Source: Bermanella sp. 47_1433_sub80_T6 | GTDB lineage: Bacteria; Pseudomonadota; Gammaproteobacteria; Pseudomonadales; Oceanobacteraceae | Length of the DNA: 37,544 bases | NCBI GenBank assembly: GCA_002162985.1 | Contig: MAAD01000207.1 | Span: 1-37,544 of the forward strand | Direction: 5' to 3' | Part shown: positions 31,922 to 37,544 of the stretch, in pieces | How positions within the stretch are numbered: the stretch's first letter is position 1 | Layout: every line of letters begins with the position of its first letter | Notes under the pieces: model-generated | Told to the model about the DNA's origin: nothing | Database searches by the model: none | The model's input: only the letters and a program-made list of their open reading frames with translations | Made by a program: the position numbers and the translations under genes

Positions 31922-32713
31922 ATGTCTCTGCAAATACAAGATTTAACCGTGTTGCTCATCGAGCCTTCTGCCACCCAGAGCAAGATCATCAAACAGGTGT
32001 TGCTGGATGAAGGCATAGATAAACTGGATATCCTCAAGAACGGCCAGCAAGCACTTGATTTTGTGAAAACCAGTCAGCCCGATCTGCTCATCAGCACTAT
32101 GTACTTTGATGACATGACCGCCATCGAGCTGGTGCAAACCATTCGTGGCCAATCACACAGTCAAGACATTAACTTCATGCTGATCTCCAGTGAAACCAGT
32201 TTTGCCATGCTTGACCCCATCAAACAGGCCGGGGTATTGGCGGTATTGCCCAAACCGTTTGATCGCAGGGACTTTCGCACCGCCCTGCGCTCGGCCCGGG
32301 ATACTCTGGAGGTATCCAGCCTGACGCTTAAAAATTTGGATATGGATAATTTAAAAGGCCTAGTGGTGGACGATTCCAGGACGGCTCGTCGTCACATCTC
32401 GAAACTATTGAAGGCCTGCGGAATTGAAGATTGTTTACAGGCCGAAAATGGCCGTCAGGCCATTGAAGTGTTGCACCAGGAAAGTGTCGACTTTATTATC
32501 ACCGATTACAACATGCCGGAAATGAATGGCCAGGAACTGGCCGAATATTTAACCCGTTCGGAGTTTTCCTATATACCTGTGCTCATGGTCACCAGTGAAT
32601 CCGACAACAGCCGCTTAAGCGCTGTGCGTCAGGCCGGGGTTTGCGCGCTGTTCGACAAGACCATAGACCCGGCGTCGTTAAGATCCACCTTGAGCAACAT
32701 GCTGGAAAATTAA
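31922..32713 (+). CDS. Double-receiver protein: pseudo-receiver plus canonical receiver
   Basis: The 263 aa hold two receiver domains and no output domain. In REC1 (7-130) the phospho-acceptor position is Thr59 (LLISTMYFDD), and the acid pocket reads EP in place of DD, although LPKPFD is intact; it cannot be phosphorylated normally. REC2 (145-262) is canonical with D150/D151, D195 (ITDYNMPEMNG) and K in LFDKTID. AAGGAGCGAGT precedes the ATG. It lies 24 bp behind the REC-GGDEF gene, so it may act as a partner or phosphate sink for it. Confidence 0.9.
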   Translation: MSLQIQDLTVLLIEPSATQSKIIKQVLLDEGIDKLDILKNGQQALDFVKTSQPDLLISTMYFDDMTAIELVQTIRGQSHSQDINFMLISSETSFAMLDPIKQAGVLAVLPKPFDRRDFRTALRSARDTLEVSSLTLKNLDMDNLKGLVVDDSRTARRHISKLLKACGIEDCLQAENGRQAIEVLHQESVDFIITDYNMPEMNGQELAEYLTRSEFSYIPVLMVTSESDNSRLSAVRQAGVCALFDKTIDPASLRSTLSNMLEN

Positions 32714-32733
32714 CGCCCAGCTAGTAAGGGCCG

Positions 32734-32988
32734 CTATTGGTTAATTTTCTCGATCATTAATTTACAAGCACTTTGTTTGCTCTGTGCTTGAACCATCAAA
32801 CTTTTTTTGTCTGCAGTGATTAACATTAATTGCGGCGGCAGCCAACGCATAAAATAACCCTTTTGCATCTTCTGCTCCAGCTGTTCACAGGAGGGGGCCG
32901 GCCACCATTGATAAACTATCGCTGCCCCTAAAAAAACCAAAGTGGCCGTACCAAAAGGCAGCAGTGACTTGCGATTAGGATCAATCAT
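32734..32988 (-). CDS. Small membrane-anchored protein of unknown function
   Basis: The listed ORF begins inside the acyltransferase gene; the real start is probably the ATG at 32988, which overlaps that gene's stop (ATGATTGA), giving 84 aa. One N-terminal membrane helix (LLPFGTATLVFLGAAIVYQWW) is followed by a short exported or cytoplasmic part with two cysteines (SCEQLEQKM, SACKLMI) that could pair. Overlap with the acyltransferase implies coupled translation. No family recognised. Confidence 0.6.
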   Translation of the reverse strand: MIDPNRKSLLPFGTATLVFLGAAIVYQWWPAPSCEQLEQKMQKGYFMRWLPPQLMLITADKKSLMVQAQSKQSACKLMIEKINQ

Positions 32989-34093
32989 GTTGCTTGGCCT
33001 CCGCTTGTAAAATAACGGGCTGAGCATAGGTTTGAATGATCTGCTGATACACAGATTTGGGCAGGTGGCCATATTTCTGCTGCCACATGGCATCGTCTGC
33101 CTCACTGCTTCCACTCACCAATGCCTGGGCTTGCAGGTGATTATCAAACAGGTCGTAATGACTATGAATTTCATGATCGATGGCTTTACTCCACTGATCG
33201 GCCATATTGTCATCCTGTGACAACGGCGCAGAGAAATGCACCGACACTCGACCCTTTTTACCCTTAATGCCTTTAATAATGCTTAAAAAATCTTCATCTT
33301 TCGATTTTTCGTAATGACCGTGGCGCCGCTGTGCATCCAACTCACGGGCCTTATCCTCATCACAAGGATCCCATTCATAACTGATGGAAACCGGCACCAG
33401 TTTTAGGTAATTCATGCTTTCCTTAAATTCCCAACCCGCCTTACGCCCCGCCATGTGTAGCATTTTTAGCACGGCAGTATCGGTCATGTCCTTACCGTCT
33501 TTGGCACGCCCTTCTTTTTGCGCAATCCAAATGCTTTGCCCGGTTTTAATGCTGTGGTGTATGTAAGCCGACAACTTATTCACCGCGGCCAACTTATCTT
33601 TACGGGTACCGGGTGAGCGCTGCACCACAAAACTTTTATTTAAACGCATAAGCTTGGCCACAAATTGACGTTCTAATAAATTATCGCCAATGGCAATTTT
33701 ACAGGTGGCGTGACCTGCGTTTAATAATGCGTAATTCACCAGCATAGGGTCCATGGCAATGTCCCGGTGATTACTAACAAACACATAAGATCTGTTTTTA
33801 TCCAGGTTCTCCAGGCCCGTCACTTTAAATTCGGTGACGGTTCTGTCCATGAGTGAGCGCACCAAGGGCGCTAACTTATTTTGCATGGACTGCACGCTGT
33901 GCACATTTTTAAATTGGCGCATCATGGTTTTTTTAATGCGCCCTTGAATAAGGCCCGGAAAAATCCGTTGCAGGCGCGGGAATTTCTGCAAGGCTAAAAA
34001 TTGCAAAAACTCACTGTCTTTTAGCAGTGACAGTAAAACATCATTTACTTCATGGTCGGCATAGGCGCGAATATCATCAAAATCTTGTTTCAT
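32981..34093 (-). CDS. Glycerol-3-phosphate/lysophospholipid acyltransferase family protein
   Basis: The 370-aa product contains FVSNHRDIAMDPMLVNYAL, the HRDI-x-x-D variant of the acyltransferase motif, and AQKEGRAKDGKD, corresponding to the EGTR/EGR substrate block, with LVPVSISYEWDPCDEDKARE further on. There is no membrane helix apart from possible amphipathic segments. It should acylate a glycerolipid or related acceptor, but the branch is divergent from PlsC and the acceptor is unknown. It begins two bases after the Sel1-repeat gene and overlaps the next small membrane gene, so three genes form a tight operon. Confidence 0.85.
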   Translation of the reverse strand: MKQDFDDIRAYADHEVNDVLLSLLKDSEFLQFLALQKFPRLQRIFPGLIQGRIKKTMMRQFKNVHSVQSMQNKLAPLVRSLMDRTVTEFKVTGLENLDKNRSYVFVSNHRDIAMDPMLVNYALLNAGHATCKIAIGDNLLERQFVAKLMRLNKSFVVQRSPGTRKDKLAAVNKLSAYIHHSIKTGQSIWIAQKEGRAKDGKDMTDTAVLKMLHMAGRKAGWEFKESMNYLKLVPVSISYEWDPCDEDKARELDAQRRHGHYEKSKDEDFLSIIKGIKGKKGRVSVHFSAPLSQDDNMADQWSKAIDHEIHSHYDLFDNHLQAQALVSGSSEADDAMWQQKYGHLPKSVYQQIIQTYAQPVILQAEAKQHD

Positions 34094-34094
34094 A

Positions 34095-34571
34095 CTATTT
34101 TTTACTACTTTTCATAAATTGCTCAGACCAATAACTTGCTTGTGTCTCATCCACCGACACCCCCCACAAGCCATCTGTATAGGCTTTTTTTAATTTCAAG
34201 GCCGCCATGGTATGACCCTGGTTAGCGGCTTGTTTATACAATTCCAAAATATCTTCGTCTTTATGTTTTAAACCCAAGGCTTCATCACACATGGCCTGCG
34301 CTAACATGAATTGTGCATCCGGGTTGCCCTGGTCAGCGGCAGTGCGCAAGTACTTCACCCCCACCTGACGCGAAGAAATACCTACCCCACGATGGGTTAA
34401 TATTTGCCCTGCCATCAACAAAGCCTGACCATGACCTGCGTTGGCGGCACGTTGCAGGCAGTTCATGGAAAGGTCATGCAGCCATTTTTGCCAACGCCCC
34501 ATACCACTGTTAAAAATAAACGCCCCTAAAGGGTATTGTATCTTGGCCAACATTTCGTTTTTCAATGTCAT
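34095..34571 (-). CDS. Sel1-like repeat protein
   Basis: The 158-aa protein contains consecutive Sel1-type helical repeats with the A-x-x-G-x-x-x-A pattern: AANAGHGQALLMAGQILTHRGVGISSRQVGVKYLRTAADQGNPDAQFMLAQAMCDEALGLKHKDEDILELYKQAANQGHTMAALKLKKAY. Such repeats mediate protein-protein contacts. It has no signal peptide. It is the first gene of a tight operon with an acyltransferase and a small membrane protein; partner unknown. Confidence 0.85.
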   Translation of the reverse strand: MTLKNEMLAKIQYPLGAFIFNSGMGRWQKWLHDLSMNCLQRAANAGHGQALLMAGQILTHRGVGISSRQVGVKYLRTAADQGNPDAQFMLAQAMCDEALGLKHKDEDILELYKQAANQGHTMAALKLKKAYTDGLWGVSVDETQASYWSEQFMKSSKK

Positions 34572-34684
34572 GGTGACGTCACTTTATAGCCCTACAAAAC
34601 ACTGGTTTTTATAAATTTACGCTTATGGGACAATACGAGCATTCCCCATTTAAACACGCTTAACTTTACTAAGGACTCCATTTT

Positions 34685-35065
34685 ATGTCCGTTGACTCTT
34701 GGCAACCGGTACAGGCCCCAACCACACTGGATGAGGCAGATCTTAAAAAATTAATGGCATTGGCGCACAGCTATACGCAAGACTCTGACCTTACCGCACA
34801 ATTGAGTTGGATTCAGCCATTAGCGCAGATAGACAACAAGATTTGGGCATTGAGTGTACAAAATTTGGCTCAACAGCCCTTAATTGATTTAATTCGAATG
34901 TTAACCCAGCTGGAAGAACAGCAGGCCTGGAATCTGGCGGAAAAATCACCTGTCATTGCCCTGTTTAAACAATTGCGCAAAATAGCAGGCATCGACAAAC
35001 CTCTAGTACAGTGGGTAAAAGCCCACAGCGACAATAAGTTTTTACCCTTTGGCCCCTTGCTTTAA
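34685..35065 (+). CDS. Conserved-looking small helical protein, unknown function
   Basis: The 126-aa product is soluble and mostly helical, with no signal peptide; notable segments are PTTLDEADLKKLMALAHSYTQDSD and LIDLIRMLTQLEEQQAWNLAEKSPVIALFKQLRK. I recall similar proteins in pseudomonads and Marinobacter-like genomes, without a function. AAGGACTCCATTTT precedes the ATG. It is divergent from the Sel1-repeat gene and convergent with the hybrid kinase gene, ending nine bases from it. Confidence 0.7.
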   Translation: MSVDSWQPVQAPTTLDEADLKKLMALAHSYTQDSDLTAQLSWIQPLAQIDNKIWALSVQNLAQQPLIDLIRMLTQLEEQQAWNLAEKSPVIALFKQLRKIAGIDKPLVQWVKAHSDNKFLPFGPLL

Positions 35066-35074
35066 CATTGGCTT

Positions 35075-37096
35075 TTAAGCACTGCTCTGGCGCTGATGCA
35101 GGTCGCTGCCCAACACCGACTCCAGCGTGCTTTGCAACTCCAGTCGATTCACAGGTTTGGTGAGAAAAGCATCCATGCCGGCGGCAAAGCAGGCTTCTTC
35201 TATTTCTTTTTGTGCGTTGGCAGTAAGCGCAATGATAGGGACATAACGCCCCCCTAGCTGACGAATCTTGCGGGTGGCCTCTATGCCATCCATCACCGGC
35301 ATTTGTATGTCCATGATGATGCCCACAAACTCCCCTGCTTCATAAGCCTGCACGCCCTCCAGACCATTGTTGGCAATGGTTACCTGGTAATCCATTTTTT
35401 CTAGGGTTTTTCGCACCACCAATTGGTTGGTGAGGTTATCCTCCACCAATAACAGATGCCCTTGTGAGGCCTTTTCAGTTTTAGTGTCCTGGCTGTTTGA
35501 TGTGGCAGGCTTAGTGAGTTTTTCATAGTCTCGCAGGCGTTTGCATAAGGCTTCCCGGCGCAAGGGCTTGGTTAACGACACCCCCTGAACCAGGTTCATG
35601 TCGTAGTCGGCCCCCAACCACCACAACCACTTCTCCTGAATATTTTTAACATGATCGCTCACCAATAAACTGTGGAGGGGTAAGTGGGCATTTTGCTCAA
35701 GTTCATGCACCTCAATACCCAGGGTTTGAAAGAAACCCCTAAACCACAATTCCAGCTCACTATCCTCAAGGGCCAGGTAAACGCCCCGATCCTGCCATAG
35801 AGGTAACTGGGCCTGCGCATCACAGGTTTTCAAAGGCAGGGTAAACCAAAATTCGGCCCCCTGGTTAGGCTCGCTTTGAACGCTGATCACGCCCCCCATC
35901 ACCTCCACCAGGTTACGGCAAATAGACAGACCCAAACCGGTACCTCCATGGGCATGGGCGGTGCTGGCGTTGGCCTGACGAAACACATCGAAAATATGAG
36001 CTTGCTGCTCGGCCGGGATACCCATTCCAGTATCTTTAACTGAAATTTTTAACAGCCGTTGCTGTGACACATTTTGCATACTAATCATGACCTCCACCGA
36101 GCCCTGGGAGGTAAATTTCACCGCATTACTCAGCAGGTTATACAGCACCTGGCGCAAGCGAAAGGCATCCACATGAATCATTCTGGGCACATTACTGGCC
36201 AGCCTAACGTGCAAATGAATGTGTTTCTGAGCTGCCTGGGGCAAATACAAAGCCTCCAGGTCATCGAGTATGTGCCACAGACTCGTGTCGGCCTCATCCA
36301 GCTCTATATGACCGGATCCTGATTTAGACAAGTCCAGAATATCATCCACAATACGTCTAAGGTGTTCCACACTGGAGAGTAAAGGCGTTGTGTATTGGGA
36401 TACTTCGCCGGGCTCACTGGCGTCGCTGATGAGGGTAATCATGCCCTGAATGCCGTTTAACGGCGTGCGAATCTCATGACTCATATTGGCCAAAAAGCGC
36501 GATTGCGCCTGGGCATTTTCTTCCGCCTGTTTTTTAGCCTGATTTAAAATACCTTCGGCTTCTTTGTGATGACTTATGTCGGTGGTAATCACTAAGGCTC
36601 GGGGATCCGTTGCGCTTGAATCTGTTAACGGCACGATGCGGTTGCTTAAATAGGTGGTGCCAGCAGGAAGGTTAATTTGAAGTTGGTAGTGACTGTCCTT
36701 GCCTGTGGATAGGGCATTTTTTAGCTGCTCTCGGAACAGCTGGCCATCGCTTTCGTTTAAATAATCAAAGCTGCTGGTGCCCAGTACTTTTTCAAGCGGC
36801 AGGTCACTGCTGATCACCTGATTCAGCGCACAGATATTGCCTTGGGCATCCACTTCGGTGAGGATATCCGGCACATGATTCCACAGCACACTGAGTTTGT
36901 GTTGACCGCGCAACAGGCGCCGGTTGGCCACCCAAAGAGTCGAGATAACCGTTAACAATGCCAACACTAGCCCCAATGCCGCCCATAATAACCAAGGAGA
37001 CTGAGCTGGGGTTTGCACTTCCACCACTGAATAAGCGAGGCTTAAGTTTGAATACCCGCACAAACACCCGCACAACAGGACCCACCAATACCTCAT
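35075..37096 (-). CDS. Membrane hybrid histidine kinase (PAS-HisKA-HATPase-REC-like-REC)
   Basis: The 673 aa contain a signal-like N-terminus, a membrane helix (WLLWAALGLVLALLTVISTLWV, 35-56), a PAS domain (68-180), HisKA with H207 (FLANMSHEIRTPLNG), and HATPase (NLLSNAVKFTS, DTGMGIP, GTGLGLSIC). A degenerate receiver-like segment (about 435-530) and a complete C-terminal receiver with D596 (IIMDIQMPVMDG) and LTKPV follow. There is only a very small periplasmic region (about 10 residues), so the signal probably enters through PAS. It is divergent from the truncated response-regulator gene at 37290, a possible partner. Confidence 0.92.
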   Translation of the reverse strand: MRYWWVLLCGCLCGYSNLSLAYSVVEVQTPAQSPWLLWAALGLVLALLTVISTLWVANRRLLRGQHKLSVLWNHVPDILTEVDAQGNICALNQVISSDLPLEKVLGTSSFDYLNESDGQLFREQLKNALSTGKDSHYQLQINLPAGTTYLSNRIVPLTDSSATDPRALVITTDISHHKEAEGILNQAKKQAEENAQAQSRFLANMSHEIRTPLNGIQGMITLISDASEPGEVSQYTTPLLSSVEHLRRIVDDILDLSKSGSGHIELDEADTSLWHILDDLEALYLPQAAQKHIHLHVRLASNVPRMIHVDAFRLRQVLYNLLSNAVKFTSQGSVEVMISMQNVSQQRLLKISVKDTGMGIPAEQQAHIFDVFRQANASTAHAHGGTGLGLSICRNLVEVMGGVISVQSEPNQGAEFWFTLPLKTCDAQAQLPLWQDRGVYLALEDSELELWFRGFFQTLGIEVHELEQNAHLPLHSLLVSDHVKNIQEKWLWWLGADYDMNLVQGVSLTKPLRREALCKRLRDYEKLTKPATSNSQDTKTEKASQGHLLLVEDNLTNQLVVRKTLEKMDYQVTIANNGLEGVQAYEAGEFVGIIMDIQMPVMDGIEATRKIRQLGGRYVPIIALTANAQKEIEEACFAAGMDAFLTKPVNRLELQSTLESVLGSDLHQRQSSA

Positions 37097-37289
37097 AATG
37101 TCCCTCTCTCCCTCATGCCAGTATAGTCAGCCTGAGCCAAATATCTTGTCTGACGCTTGCTTAATGTCTAAAGCCTGGTCAGCCGCGCTAAATCGCCCCG
37201 CCAACCCCGCTCTTATAATTCATTTTAAGTTTAATACACTGTACTTACATGGACTATAGTTATTAGAAATAGTGTGCAAACGGGTAACC

Positions 37290-37544
37290 ATGTCGCGTAT
37301 TCTGGTGGTAGATGACATCCCTGCCAATGTTGAAATCTTAAGCATTCATCTTAATGATGAAGGTTATGAGGTGGTTGAAGCCTTGAGCGGTAAGCAGGCC
37401 CTATCTACTTTGCACCAGAGTGCCCAAGACGGTGAACCCGAGATTGACCTGATCTTGCTGGATGTGATGATGCCCATCATGAGCGGCCTTGAGGTGTTGG
37501 CACAAATTAAAAAGGACCCTCTAACGCAAAATATTCCGGTTATT
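37290..37544 (+). CDS. Response regulator receiver, N-terminal part (runs off the right edge)
   Basis: The frame opens at ATG 37290 (GGGTAACC upstream) and stays open to the window end, 85 residues. It encodes the first part of a receiver domain: ILVVDDIPANVEIL with the acid pair, DLILLDVMMPIMSGLEVL with the phospho-acceptor Asp, and then QNIPVI. The output domain is outside the window; the IPANVEIL signature is common in regulators with GGDEF, HD-GYP or kinase outputs. It is divergent from the hybrid kinase gene. Confidence 0.85.
   Translation, partial: MSRILVVDDIPANVEILSIHLNDEGYEVVEALSGKQALSTLHQSAQDGEPEIDLILLDVMMPIMSGLEVLAQIKKDPLTQNIPVI

Noticed and set aside
1-37544. tRNA genes, insertion sequences, integrases or phage genes
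   Set aside because: I looked through all intergenic gaps for tRNA-like TTCGAATC/TTCGATTC arms and for transposase or integrase motifs, and found none.

Overview
The window reads as a chromosomal segment of a Gram-negative, probably marine, gammaproteobacterium. This rests on an outer-membrane porin, lipoproteins, c-type cytochromes, the dnaX-ybaB-recR block, ycgL/ycgN next to rnd, a small bacterial SRP RNA, and a very large share of c-di-GMP and two-component proteins. An Oceanospirillales-like affiliation is a guess from gene content, not something the sequence proves. Coding density is high, and I see no insertion sequence, phage, CRISPR array or tRNA.

Layout. (1) 1-4222: the start of a porin gene (cut by the window edge), a membrane cytochrome b fused to PilZ, a pentaheme lipoprotein cytochrome, a small secreted protein, a cytochrome c' and a small membrane protein. 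This is a respiratory/redox island with a c-di-GMP receptor built into the cytochrome b. (2) 4229-9377, minus strand: dnaX, ybaB, recR, rnd, ycgL, ycgN, all housekeeping. dnaX carries a textbook programmed -1 frameshift cassette. Degenerate tandem copies lie at the recR end and at the rnd/ycgL junction. (3) 9609-13108: a diheme peroxidase lipoprotein, the 4.5S SRP RNA (minus strand), gloB and fbp. (4) 13182-21633: a GGDEF-EAL membrane protein, a MAPEG protein, a two-lobed FabG-type reductase, a secreted unknown protein, a DUF4442-type protein, an unknown gene behind a tandemly repeated leader, a GGDEF protein, yciH and a PilZ-like small protein. (5) 21664-27064: ackA-pta, a PlsC-type acyltransferase and cysK. 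(6) 27221-37544: a signalling-rich stretch with a REC-REC-kinase, a REC-GGDEF, a double-receiver protein, a large hybrid kinase and the start of another response regulator. Interspersed are a fieF-type transporter coupled to an envelope protein, a second acyltransferase with a Sel1-repeat protein, and small unknown genes.

How it fits together. At least five proteins make, break, bind or plausibly bind c-di-GMP (GGDEF-EAL, two GGDEF proteins with intact I-sites, cytochrome b-PilZ, and one PilZ-like protein). The most original item is the cytochrome b-PilZ fusion beside a pentaheme lipoprotein, which suggests an electron-transfer step gated by c-di-GMP. The second is a tandem ~80 nt leader with signs of RNA structure upstream of an unknown gene at 19.4 kb.

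No stretch over about 300 bases lacks a described gene or RNA. The longest gaps are 649-883, 9378-9608, 20627-20902, 28661-28855 and 30751-30988, and they are described below or hold only weak promoter-like sequence. All homology calls come from motif and family recognition by eye; no database search was run.
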